From Dinoroseobacter sp034111085 (lineage in GTDB: Bacteria > Pseudomonadota > Alphaproteobacteria > Rhodobacterales > Rhodobacteraceae): a stretch of DNA of 15,106 nt. Of the stretch, positions 8,123 to 14,770 are shown piece after piece (the first letter of the stretch is position 1; every line of letters starts with the position of its first letter). The notes under the pieces were generated by a model. That model was not told where the DNA came from, searched no databases, and was given only the letters and a program-made list of their open reading frames with translations. The DNA lies in contig JAWUXZ010000022.1 of the NCBI GenBank assembly GCA_034111085.1, positions 1 to 15,106 of the forward strand, written 5' to 3'. The translations under genes and the position numbers were made by a program.

Positions 8123-8128
8123 GTATTG

Positions 8129-8752
8129 TTACGCGCCAGCTTGCCAATCCGCCTCGGTGGAGTTTTCTGCCACCAACCGCGCATTGCGCAGGTCGTTCTG
8201 TTCGGCCCGCGCGACGGCCTCGGGCTGAGATAACCCGTGATCAAGCCAACGTTGTATCAGGCGGTCGCGCAGAACGGGCAGGGGCACATCCAGCATTACC
8301 GACAGATCCCAGTGGTGCTTCATCTGCTCCCAAACGGGTGCGTCAAGCAGGAGGTAATTGCCCTCTATCACCACCGTATCGCAGTCGCTTCCGATGTATC
8401 CGGCCCCAGCGATGGAGATGTCGCGCGCACGCTCGAACACCGGATAGCTGATGTCATCCTCGTGCCCAAGCCGCTCGACCAGCCGCAGAAGGCCTGTCGC
8501 GTCAAATGTCTCTGGCGCGCCTTTGCGGCTTAGCAGTCCGCGTTCGATTAGGATCGGGTTGTGTAGATGAAACCCGTCCATCGGCACCAGTTGTGCAGCA
8601 CATCCCGCAGCGACCAATCGCGCGACAAGTTGCTCGGAAAGCGTGGATTTGCCGCTCGCGGGTGCGCCGACAATCGCCACGATCCGACGTTTGGCTTTCC
8701 GGGGGGCCCCGAGCACCCGGTCTTCGAGCGCGCCCGCCTTCACACTAGCCAC
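8129..8752 (-). CDS. P-loop nucleoside/nucleotide kinase family protein (PanK/uridine-kinase-like)
   Basis: A 207-residue cytoplasmic P-loop kinase related to the pantothenate kinase/uridine kinase/FrcK group. Walker A GAPASGKST is at 29-37, followed by VPMDGFHLHN (the DGFH motif of this group), RKGAPETFDA, YPVFERARDISIAGAG and VVIEGNYLLLD, the Walker B-like strand. It would phosphorylate a small hydroxylated metabolite (nucleoside, sugar or pantothenate-like); the substrate is not decidable from sequence. The start GTG 8752 overlaps the 3' end of moaA by 8 nt; GTG 8743, with AGGTGG 5 nt upstream, is a reasonable alternative. The overlap suggests co-translation with moaA, but no molybdenum-cofactor role is known for the family. 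Confidence 0.82.
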   Translation of the reverse strand: MASVKAGALEDRVLGAPRKAKRRIVAIVGAPASGKSTLSEQLVARLVAAGCAAQLVPMDGFHLHNPILIERGLLSRKGAPETFDATGLLRLVERLGHEDDISYPVFERARDISIAGAGYIGSDCDTVVIEGNYLLLDAPVWEQMKHHWDLSVMLDVPLPVLRDRLIQRWLDHGLSQPEAVARAEQNDLRNARLVAENSTEADWQAGA

Positions 8753-9755
8753 CTGTATGGCTCATATGCCTGCTGACCTGCCCATCGGCGGTTTGGCGCG
8801 AATAGTCGAAATCATGGCCCTTTGGCTTGCGCGATATCGCCTCGCGGATCGCATCCTTGAGCAGTTCGTCCTGCGCACTCGCCCTGAGCGGCGCACGTAG
8901 ATCGGCCATATCCTCTTGGCCGAGGCACATATACAACTCGCCCGTGCAGGTCAGACGCACCCGGTTACAGCTCTCGCAGAAATTGTGGCTTAGCGGTGTG
9001 ATGAACCCGATCTTCTGGCCAGTCTCCTCAAGCCGCACATAACGCGCAGGACCGCCCGTGCGCTCGGCCAGATCGGTGACAGTGTAATGCGAGGTGTAGG
9101 CATCGCGGACATCGCGCAAGGACCAGAATTGCCCAACGCGGTCCTCGCCGCCCAGATCGCCCATCGGCATAACTTCGATCCATGTCAGGCCCATTTGGCG
9201 TGACGCGCACCACGCGGTCAGGCTTTCCAGCTCGCCCTCGTTGAAGCCTTTCAAGGCCACCGCGTTAATCTTAACCTTCAAGCCCGCCTTTTGGGCTGCA
9301 TCAAGGCCGCGCAAAACCTGCGGCAAGCGTCCCCAGCGGGTGACGCGCGCAAATTTATCCTCGTCGAGCGTATCGAGCGACACGTTGATCCGGCGGACTC
9401 CGGCGGCAAACAGATCATCTGCAAACCGCTCAAGCTGGCTGCCATTTGTGGTCAGCGTTAACTCTTCCAGCGCGCCCGATTCCAGATGCCGCGACATCGA
9501 CCGGAAGAACGTCATGATACCCTTGCGCACCAACGGCTCGCCGCCGGTGATCCGCAGCTTGCGCACCCCGAGCCCGATGAAGGTCGAGCACATGCGGTCT
9601 AGCTCTTCCAGCGTCAGCAGCTCTTTTTTCGGCAAGAACTGCATCGCCTCGGACATGCAATAGACGCAGCGAAAATCGCAGCGGTCGGTCACTGACACAC
9701 GCAGATAGGTGATTGCGCGCGCGAACGGGTCGATAAGGGGTGCGGTCTGTTCCAT
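8745..9755 (-). CDS. moaA: GTP 3',8-cyclase MoaA, molybdenum cofactor biosynthesis
   Basis: Radical SAM enzyme that, with MoaC, converts GTP to cyclic pyranopterin monophosphate in the first step of molybdopterin synthesis. The 336-residue length is standard. The N-terminal [4Fe-4S]/SAM motif is VTDRCDFRCVYC (Cys26, Cys30, Cys33). The SAM-binding GGEP is at 71-74. The second cluster in the C-terminal domain is FCESCNRVRLTCTGELYMC (Cys260, Cys263, Cys277), and the chain ends in the essential Gly-Gly tail. No clear Shine-Dalgarno precedes ATG 9755, but LIDPFARAITYLRVSVTDRC is the usual N-terminus. The gene is divergent from a lipoprotein gene with 64 bp between starts, and overlaps the kinase gene downstream. 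Confidence 0.97.
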   Translation of the reverse strand: MEQTAPLIDPFARAITYLRVSVTDRCDFRCVYCMSEAMQFLPKKELLTLEELDRMCSTFIGLGVRKLRITGGEPLVRKGIMTFFRSMSRHLESGALEELTLTTNGSQLERFADDLFAAGVRRINVSLDTLDEDKFARVTRWGRLPQVLRGLDAAQKAGLKVKINAVALKGFNEGELESLTAWCASRQMGLTWIEVMPMGDLGGEDRVGQFWSLRDVRDAYTSHYTVTDLAERTGGPARYVRLEETGQKIGFITPLSHNFCESCNRVRLTCTGELYMCLGQEDMADLRAPLRASAQDELLKDAIREAISRKPKGHDFDYSRQTADGQVSRHMSHTGG

Positions 9756-9819
9756 GGCCGCACGCTATTGGGGGTGTGCGGGGCTTGCAAGGGCGCGCAG
9801 GGTAGGCGACATTTATGTG

Positions 9820-10260
9820 ATGAGAACATTGATTTTGATTGGGACGGCGAGCCTTGGACTTTCGGGCTGCGCTGATATTGATTTGCTCGGACCAAGGGGC
9901 GACGATGTCCCTTTGCCAGCGGTGTTTGAGGGCCAAGTGCAGGTGCCGGGGGTGGACACGATCCGACCCTTGGCGCGTCCGGGCGAGGGGGCCACAGTCC
10001 CAAGCGCGCCTTTGGCAACGGGCGAATTGGGCCGCTCGACCGTGTCGCTGGGGGATCCGACCCAGGGAGGCTTGTGGCTGGAAACCCCGCTTGTCAGCGT
10101 TGAGCGTCCCGGTCGCGTCTCGGTCCCCGCAACAGGACGGTTCGCGCAAGTCACCTTACGGCCCGGACCACAGGGCGGTGCTCGCGCGTCGTTGCAAACC
10201 TTGCAGACGCTGGGCCTGTCGCCCGCCGCGCTGACAGAGATCGTGATCTACGGACAATGA
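9820..10260 (+). CDS. Small predicted lipoprotein of unknown function
   Basis: A 146-residue protein with a type II signal peptide: MRTLILIGTASLGLSGC, with lipobox LSGC (14-17) and lipidated Cys17, so it is probably membrane-anchored in the periplasm. The mature part is rich in Pro, Gly and Val with no cysteine, and ends ...LTEIVIYGQ. The start ATG 9820 is preferred over upstream codons because only this start gives a lipoprotein signal; the ribosome site (AGGGTAGG, about 9799-9806) is rather far. Its TGA overlaps the ATG of the acyl-CoA synthetase by 4 nt. No function is recognised. Confidence 0.75.
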   Translation: MRTLILIGTASLGLSGCADIDLLGPRGDDVPLPAVFEGQVQVPGVDTIRPLARPGEGATVPSAPLATGELGRSTVSLGDPTQGGLWLETPLVSVERPGRVSVPATGRFAQVTLRPGPQGGARASLQTLQTLGLSPAALTEIVIYGQ

Positions 10261-11897
10261 GCGCGCCAAACCCTCGCCGCATTTTGCCGTTTCAGCCCGA
10301 GCATGGCGGTTGGGACGCGTGTCGCGCTGCATTCAAATGGCCGGATCTGGCAGAGTTCAACATTGCCGAGGCGTGTTGTGACAGTTGGGCAAGCGGCGCG
10401 CCGGACCGGATTGCGCTGACGGATATCGGCCCGGATATGGCCCGCAAAGACTGGAGCTACGGCGCGCTCAAAGACGCGTCCGACCGCTTTGCCACGGTGC
10501 TTGCAGCCTCCGGCGTTGGGCGCGGCGATGTGGTGGCGGTGTTGCTGCCGCAAAGCCCCGAGACCTTGATCGCGCATTTCGCCGCCCACAAACTGGGCGC
10601 GATCTCGTTGCCGCTGTTTACCTTGTTTATGTCCGACGCACTCGCCTATCGCCTGAGGGATTCCGGGGCCAAGGCCGTGGTGACGACGGCCGAAAAATCC
10701 GAAGAAGTCGCCGCCCTTTGGCCCGAGCTTCCTGCCCTCAAAGGCGTTTGGACCACCACGCGCGCCAGAACCTTGATGCGCGATTTCTGGGCGGAAACCC
10801 ACGCCGCAATCCCCCTGCAAACCCCGACCAAAACCACTCCTGATGATCCGGCGATGATCATCTACACCTCGGGCACGACGGGCGACCCTAAGGGCGTGCT
10901 GCACGGCCACCGCTTCCTGATAGGGCACCTGCCATCGCTGGAGGTCACCCATCCCACCATCGATACGCCGGGGGCTGTCTGCTGGACGCCCGCTGATTGG
11001 GCATGGATTGGCGGGCTGATGGATTTAGCTCTGCCCAGCCTCTATTACGGTGCGCGCCTTATCAGCCACCGGATGCGCAAATTTGCGCCCGAGGCCGCCT
11101 ATGATTTGATGCGATCCGAGCGCACCACTCATCTGTTCTTGCCGCCCACCGTCTTGAAACTGATGCGCGGGGTGCCAGCGCCTTCGGGCCTCTGTGTCAC
11201 CTCGATCTCGTCGGGCGGTGAAAGCCTCGGTGCCGACTTGCTCGCATGGGGCCGCACGGAAATCGGCGCGCCGATCAACGAAATCTACGGCCAGACCGAA
11301 TGCAACCTTGTGCTGAACGCGGTGCCAGACGTGATGGCAGCGCCGCCCGGTGCAATGGGCCTGCCGGTGCCGGGCCACGACGTCCAAGTGCAACGGGCAG
11401 ATGGGACGGAAGCAGACGCCGGCGAGGAAGGCGAGATCGTTGTGCGCCGTGGCACGCCGGTGATGTTTTTGCGCTACTGGAACAAGCCTGCACAGACAGA
11501 AGCCAAGTTTCGCGGCGACTGGTTGCGCACGGGCGATCTGGGGGCGCGAGATGTGGCTGGATACGTGCGGTTTGCTGCGCGCGACGACGATGTGATTACC
11601 TCATCGGGCTACAGGATCGGGCCTTCCGAGATTGAGGTCTGTTTGGGCGCGCACTCCGCCGTGGTCATGGCCGCGGTGGTCGGGATCCCCGATCCGGTGC
11701 GCACCGAGGCCGTCAAAGCGTTCGTTGTGCTGCGCGAAGGCGAGGTCTGGTCGCAGGCGCTGGGGGCCGCACTGATCCAACACGTGCGCGACCACGTCAG
11801 CCCCCATGTGGCCCCGAGATTTGTTGAGCCGATCGAGGCGCTGCCAATGACCGCGACGGGCAAGATATTGAGGCGGGCGTTAAGGGAGGTGGGGTAG
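10257..11897 (+). CDS. AMP-forming acyl-CoA synthetase (AMP-binding family)
   Basis: A 546-residue ANL-superfamily ligase that activates a carboxylic acid with ATP and transfers it to CoA. Motifs: the P-loop TSGTTGDPKG (204-213), WTPADWAWIGGL (243-254), the SSGGESL loop (318-324), A5 YGQTECN (344-350), WLRTGDLG (422-429), the A8 hinge ARDDDVITSSGYRIGPSEIE (441-460) and A10 TATGKILRR with catalytic Lys536. The YGQTE motif and WTPADWAW block resemble acetyl/medium-chain (ACSM-like) synthetases more than long-chain FadD; the chain length accepted cannot be read. It begins inside the stop of the lipoprotein gene (ATGA), so the two are probably translationally coupled. Confidence 0.93.
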   Translation: MSAPNPRRILPFQPEHGGWDACRAAFKWPDLAEFNIAEACCDSWASGAPDRIALTDIGPDMARKDWSYGALKDASDRFATVLAASGVGRGDVVAVLLPQSPETLIAHFAAHKLGAISLPLFTLFMSDALAYRLRDSGAKAVVTTAEKSEEVAALWPELPALKGVWTTTRARTLMRDFWAETHAAIPLQTPTKTTPDDPAMIIYTSGTTGDPKGVLHGHRFLIGHLPSLEVTHPTIDTPGAVCWTPADWAWIGGLMDLALPSLYYGARLISHRMRKFAPEAAYDLMRSERTTHLFLPPTVLKLMRGVPAPSGLCVTSISSGGESLGADLLAWGRTEIGAPINEIYGQTECNLVLNAVPDVMAAPPGAMGLPVPGHDVQVQRADGTEADAGEEGEIVVRRGTPVMFLRYWNKPAQTEAKFRGDWLRTGDLGARDVAGYVRFAARDDDVITSSGYRIGPSEIEVCLGAHSAVVMAAVVGIPDPVRTEAVKAFVVLREGEVWSQALGAALIQHVRDHVSPHVAPRFVEPIEALPMTATGKILRRALREVG

Positions 11898-12250
11898 GCA
11901 AGAGTTTAGGTGGTCAGTCCCTGCTCAGCGCCTTGATCAAAGCTTGCCCCTCACGCGGCACTGTCTCGTAATGCCCTGCCGGTCAAAGGGATCGTGGCGC
12001 TTCCATTCCGAATTTGCCCCATAATGCATCCTTCCATTCCCGAGAACAGATCGCACCATTTCTAGAACAACCCGACGCTCGGTCCAAAAGACTTGATCGG
12101 ATGGAAAATCAGCGTCAACATAAAAGGGAAGGCGCTCCACTTTTGGAATGTCAGATAAATGTTGGGTGCATCTCAGATACCGTGGCCCAATTAGGGCCAT
12201 GAGCGCTCAGAGCTTTTTTGAGCGGCACCCAGACATCCAGAGGTGGTATA
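11898..12250. other. Spacer after the acyl-CoA synthetase, no firm gene
   Basis: GGCAAG (11898-11903) and CTTGCC (11943-11948) could form a loose stem after the synthetase. Another dyad, TGGCCC (12183-12188) and GGGCCA (12194-12199), sits just before the next gene, followed by CGCTCA (12204-12209) and TGAGCG (12219-12224) with a T-rich loop. Only a doubtful minus-strand ORF lies here. Confidence 0.4.
11937..12200 (-). CDS. Doubtful hypothetical ORF, 87 residues
   Basis: An open frame of 87 codons beginning MALIGPRYLRC and ending ITRQCRVRGKL. It has a soluble, charged composition with a plausible mix (VDADFPSDQVFW, RRVVLEMVRSVLG), but no family is recognised. No Shine-Dalgarno lies before ATG 12200, and a TGA stands two codons upstream in frame. 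It could be a chance ORF or a gene remnant at the edge of the accessory region. Confidence 0.25.
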   Translation of the reverse strand: MALIGPRYLRCTQHLSDIPKVERLPFYVDADFPSDQVFWTERRVVLEMVRSVLGNGRMHYGANSEWKRHDPFDRQGITRQCRVRGKL

Positions 12251-12595
12251 ATGACGACTTTGCTTTCCCAAAAGCTGCCTAAGCTGTTCTCAATGCTCCT
12301 CGTTGGCGTATTTGCGGCCAGTCTTGGCCCAACCCCTTCATATGGCGAAGACATCCATATGGGCAGAATCCACCCCGAATGCGTGGCTATCCTAGACAGT
12401 GGTGGCGCTATAGGGCCGGGCTGCTGTAACTTTGGCGTTAACCCCGACCCCGGTTGTAAGGTAACTCCGGACACGGCTTGGGCCGGAATTGGCCCAGGTT
12501 GTTGCTTGATGGAAGGCCAAGCCAATAGTTCCCCCATCGATAATGATTTGCCTGAGCTGCCATGCCCAGAAGGCACTTCGTGCGGTGATGGCTGA
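12251..12595 (+). CDS. Secreted cysteine-rich protein with duplicated IGPGCC motif
   Basis: A 114-residue predicted export product. The signal peptide is basic (Lys8, Lys11) then hydrophobic (KLFSMLLVGVFAASLG), with a likely cut near PSYGE (about residues 29-33). The mature part of roughly 80 residues has eight Cys (44, 58, 59, 69, 84, 85, 105, 111), including two CC pairs set in near-identical contexts, AIGPGCC (53-59) and GIGPGCC (79-85), 26 residues apart. The start ATG 12251 has AGAGGTGG about 5 nt upstream; an in-frame ATG at 12218 lacks a site and would bury the signal. An even number of Cys after export suggests disulfide bonds or metal binding. No known family recognised; function unknown. 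Confidence 0.62.
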   Translation: MTTLLSQKLPKLFSMLLVGVFAASLGPTPSYGEDIHMGRIHPECVAILDSGGAIGPGCCNFGVNPDPGCKVTPDTAWAGIGPGCCLMEGQANSSPIDNDLPELPCPEGTSCGDG

Positions 12596-12633
12596 TCAGG
12601 GCGCAGGTCTTGGATCGACGCTCTGCGTGATCA
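12593..12633. repeat. Imperfect hairpin over the stop of the cysteine-rich gene
   Basis: TGATCA (12593-12598) plus CGCAG (12602-12606) can pair with CTGCG (12623-12627) plus TGATCA (12628-12633), giving an 11-bp stem with a GGG bulge. It includes the TGA stop. There is no T-run, so it may be a weak terminator or 3' mRNA structure. Confidence 0.4.
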
Positions 12634-12774
12634 AGCGACGTTTTCTGCTTCGACCTTGAACAGTCGGTCCAGCGAGTTGTCTGCGACGACAGCAGCTTTG
12701 CCGCCCGAGTAGGCCCCGTATGGCGGTGATGGCCTGCGTCGAGCCCTTTGTGACGGGTGCCGAAACGAGAACAT
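12631..12774 (-). pseudogene. Possible transposase remnant (IS3-family ORFB-like scrap)
   Basis: A 47-codon frame whose last part, GKAAVVADNSLDRLFKVEAEN, resembles the stretch of IS3-family ORFB transposases just before their catalytic domain (pattern ...NLLDRQFxVxxPNQxWVTDITYI). The frame then ends at once (VA, stop), so the DDE domain is absent. The surrounding 12596-12859 holds nothing else recognisable. The resemblance is from memory of the family and short, so the call is tentative. Confidence 0.35.
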
Positions 12775-12859
12775 TTTGACTTTAAGGGCGGGAAGCAGGC
12801 CTTGGCTAGGCTTTCACCAAGGTCCGCTGTGCCCGACACCTACCACTTCCTCAAGCGCT

Positions 12860-13408
12860 TTAAGCCCTAGCAGGACCGGCTAACCGCGCGACCCAAATCA
12901 CTGCAAGCCCCACACATGTCAGCACAGAAGCGGTCGTCGAAAGTGCTTTTACAACTGAAGAAAAACTGGCGAAATGAACTAGCGCATCCGACAAATTCGG
13001 CCCGCTGTGGATCATGAGAACAATTCCCAAATTCTCTGAATAGTCGGCAATTGCTGCTGCGACGGCGCAGATCAGTCCTGCAAACGCCAATTTGCGGTAG
13101 GGCACGCGCGCTCGAAGCCAAACAATCGTTGCCATCAATGTGAGGGCCATAATTCCAGGATAGAGTGTATCCAGCGGTATCTGATAGGTCAGATAATACG
13201 CCCGTCCTTGCGCCCCCAAGCCCTCAAGAACTTGAGCCGCCTCCAGAGGGCTGTAGCCCAATGGGCGCATATCAAACGGTATCTGTCCAGATATAGCCTC
13301 GATCGCAGGCAACGTGACAGTGATCATCAGCAGATATAATCCGCTTGCCACCAGCCCCAGAAGAATCGCCGCCAAGCCGGGTCGACGGGAGAAAACTTGC
13401 ATCATCAT
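12860..13408 (-). CDS. Four-helix integral membrane protein of unknown function
   Basis: A 182-residue inner-membrane protein with about four transmembrane segments: 10-33, 81-98, 107-133 (with ADYSEN at the end of its first part) and 154-174. A loop of about 45 residues containing FDMRPLGYSPLEAAQVLEGLG lies between the first two. The D-x-LYPG plus DYxEN pattern recurs in uncharacterised bacterial four-TM proteins; no biochemical role is known to me. The start ATG 13408 has AAGGAGCT 5 nt upstream. It is divergent from a Crp/Fnr-like regulator with only 76 bp between starts, so it is the obvious candidate target of that regulator. Confidence 0.75.
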   Translation of the reverse strand: MMMQVFSRRPGLAAILLGLVASGLYLLMITVTLPAIEAISGQIPFDMRPLGYSPLEAAQVLEGLGAQGRAYYLTYQIPLDTLYPGIMALTLMATIVWLRARVPYRKLAFAGLICAVAAAIADYSENLGIVLMIHSGPNLSDALVHFASFSSVVKALSTTASVLTCVGLAVIWVARLAGPARA

Positions 13409-13426
13409 TTTTAGCTCCTTTTGCTC

Positions 13427-13473
13427 ACTGAAACTTGCTCAGTTTGGCGAACGGGCGCATTATCATTTGATAA
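13427..13473. promoter_or_regulatory. Dyads between membrane protein and Crp-like regulator, candidate operators
   Basis: TTATCA (13460-13465) and TGATAA (13468-13473) form a 14-bp dyad that abuts the regulator's AAGGAG ribosome site, well placed for autorepression. A second, weaker dyad is AAACT (13431-13435) and AGTTT (13441-13445). The first resembles but does not match the Fnr consensus TTGAT-N4-ATCAA. Binding is inferred from symmetry and position only. Confidence 0.4.
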
Positions 13474-13484
13474 GGAGATCTTAG

Positions 13485-14051
13485 ATGGACTTGCCGACGT
13501 TTCTTTCGCAGTCGCCTGACCTCGGGGACCCGGCCAGTGCTACAAAACTGGCCACGCGCTGGACTTCCGCTTTGGCGCGAAAAGGGACGTTTGTTGCCGT
13601 TCAGGGCGAACCTGAAACGCACGAGTACATAGTTTTAGATGGGCGCGTTGCCAGTTGCATAATTGACGCCGAAGGTCGCGCCGTCTGTGTCGGTATGTAC
13701 GTCGGTCCCTGCGTCGTGACGCCCCAAGTTGCCAGGTCAAATGAGGGCATATCGCTCGTGTCGATTGAGGCGAAGACAGACGCCTTAGTTGCACGTCTAG
13801 ACAGCGCAGCACTGACAACATTGATGCTTGAAAATGAGCCAATCCGCGATTGGGCCAACGATGTTTTGCGTCGCGAGTTGAGTAGAAAAGCGGACCGCGA
13901 ATGGTGTCTGGCGGCGCTCGGGGGGGCTGAGCGCCTGATATGGTTTCGGGAAAGATATCCGGGCTATGAGCAGCAGTTCAGCCATTCTCTAATCGCCTCC
14001 TTTATAGGGATCACCCCTGTCACATTCAGTCGGCTCAGAAATAGTGCGTAG
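13485..14051 (+). CDS. Crp/Fnr-family transcriptional regulator
   Basis: A 188-residue DNA-binding protein with a cupin-like cyclic-nucleotide-binding fold (about 30-115, KGTFVAVQGEPETHEYIVLDGRV) and a short C-terminal winged helix-turn-helix (about 163-187, FSHSLIASFIGITPVTFSRLR). The ITPVTFSRLR recognition helix is typical of the short Crp-like regulators of alphaproteobacteria. The phosphate-binding cassette of true cAMP receptors is not evident, and no Fnr-type N-terminal Cys cluster is present, so the effector is unknown. The start ATG 13485 has AAGGAG 8 nt upstream. It is divergent from the four-TM protein, which it may control. Confidence 0.85.
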   Translation: MDLPTFLSQSPDLGDPASATKLATRWTSALARKGTFVAVQGEPETHEYIVLDGRVASCIIDAEGRAVCVGMYVGPCVVTPQVARSNEGISLVSIEAKTDALVARLDSAALTTLMLENEPIRDWANDVLRRELSRKADREWCLAALGGAERLIWFRERYPGYEQQFSHSLIASFIGITPVTFSRLRNSA

Positions 14052-14132
14052 ACTAACTGATTATGGGATCTAGTCGCAGACGCACCGGTCATTCTGGGCG
14101 GGGAGGGGGCGTTCAAAAAGCCCTTCACGGAC

Positions 14133-14147
14133 GTCCGATGTGCGGAC
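14133..14147. repeat. Small hairpin in the gap before the second secreted protein
   Basis: GTCCG (14133-14137) and CGGAC (14143-14147) form a perfect 5-bp stem with loop ATGTG. It lies in the 215-bp gap after the regulator. No T-run follows, and the gap has no firm gene. Confidence 0.35.
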
Positions 14148-14266
14148 AAGGTCACCGTCTGCTGCAAGTGCAAAAAGCTGTTGATGACGGCTTCATTTCT
14201 TCTTGAGACGCCTTACGAGGTCTTGTCTAAACCATGGCTCTGTGCATCGAAATATAGGGATATCTC

Positions 14267-14659
14267 ATGAACACTAAATCGACCAGTCGAGGTGTAGCGA
14301 TTGCGCTGAGCATCAGCGTTACCGTTCTATCGTTCGCGCCAGAAATTAGCCAAGCTCAGAGCCACGCAGGGAGTTATGACACCTCGCAAAATTCCAGTTG
14401 CTCAGATCCTGCGTCGGTTATCACATGGGACAGCGCGAGCATCCTAGGAGCCGACGCCAGCGGGACACCCTTTAATTGTTCTTTGGGCCAGGAATTTTCA
14501 GCCGGCACCGGCGTGGCAGGCTATCATGCTAAGTGCATTATCGATGAACAGACTTTCAAAGATAACGTCATCATCGGGCCAGTACATGGAGGCCTCGATG
14601 GTTCGTTCGTAGTCACATTCCCTTGGGGTACAACCTTAGAAATTTATAAGTGCTCTTGA
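14267..14659 (+). CDS. Small secreted protein with four cysteines, unknown function
   Basis: A 130-residue predicted Sec substrate. It has a positively charged start (Lys4, Arg8), hydrophobic core VAIALSISVTVLSFA (10-24) and likely cut after SQA (28-30). The mature part of about 100 residues has Cys45, Cys71, Cys90 and Cys129, which could form two disulfides, and a Gly- and Thr-rich beta-like end (FVVTFPWGTTLEIYKCS). The start ATG has AGGGATA about 7 nt upstream. No family recognised. It lies between the regulator and an IS5-type element. Confidence 0.6.
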   Translation: MNTKSTSRGVAIALSISVTVLSFAPEISQAQSHAGSYDTSQNSSCSDPASVITWDSASILGADASGTPFNCSLGQEFSAGTGVAGYHAKCIIDEQTFKDNVIIGPVHGGLDGSFVVTFPWGTTLEIYKCS

Positions 14660-14682
14660 AGCTCTTCTCGGCTCGACGCCCT

Positions 14683-14728
14683 GAGCGGAGATAAAATCAC
14701 AACATTCGTTGTGAAAAGGGATCCGCTC
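14683..14728. repeat. Nested double-stem hairpin
   Basis: Outer arms GAGCGGA (14683-14689) and TCCGCTC (14722-14728) enclose inner arms TCACAAC (14697-14703) and GTTGTGA (14708-14714) with loop ATTC. The two stems are separated by a symmetric 7x7 internal loop. On the minus strand the inner stem is followed by TTTT, so it could stop minus-strand transcription coming from the IS. On the plus strand it starts 24 nt after the secreted-protein stop. Confidence 0.55.
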
Positions 14729-14770
14729 CCACAACACTAACAAATGCAACGCTGTGTTCGGCTACGACGC

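Noticed and set aside
7939..8451. Plus-strand 170-codon frame over the kinase and sbtA 5' ends
   Set aside because: The kinase and sbtA readings on the other strand carry clear family motifs; this frame is Arg/Ala/Pro-rich shadow.
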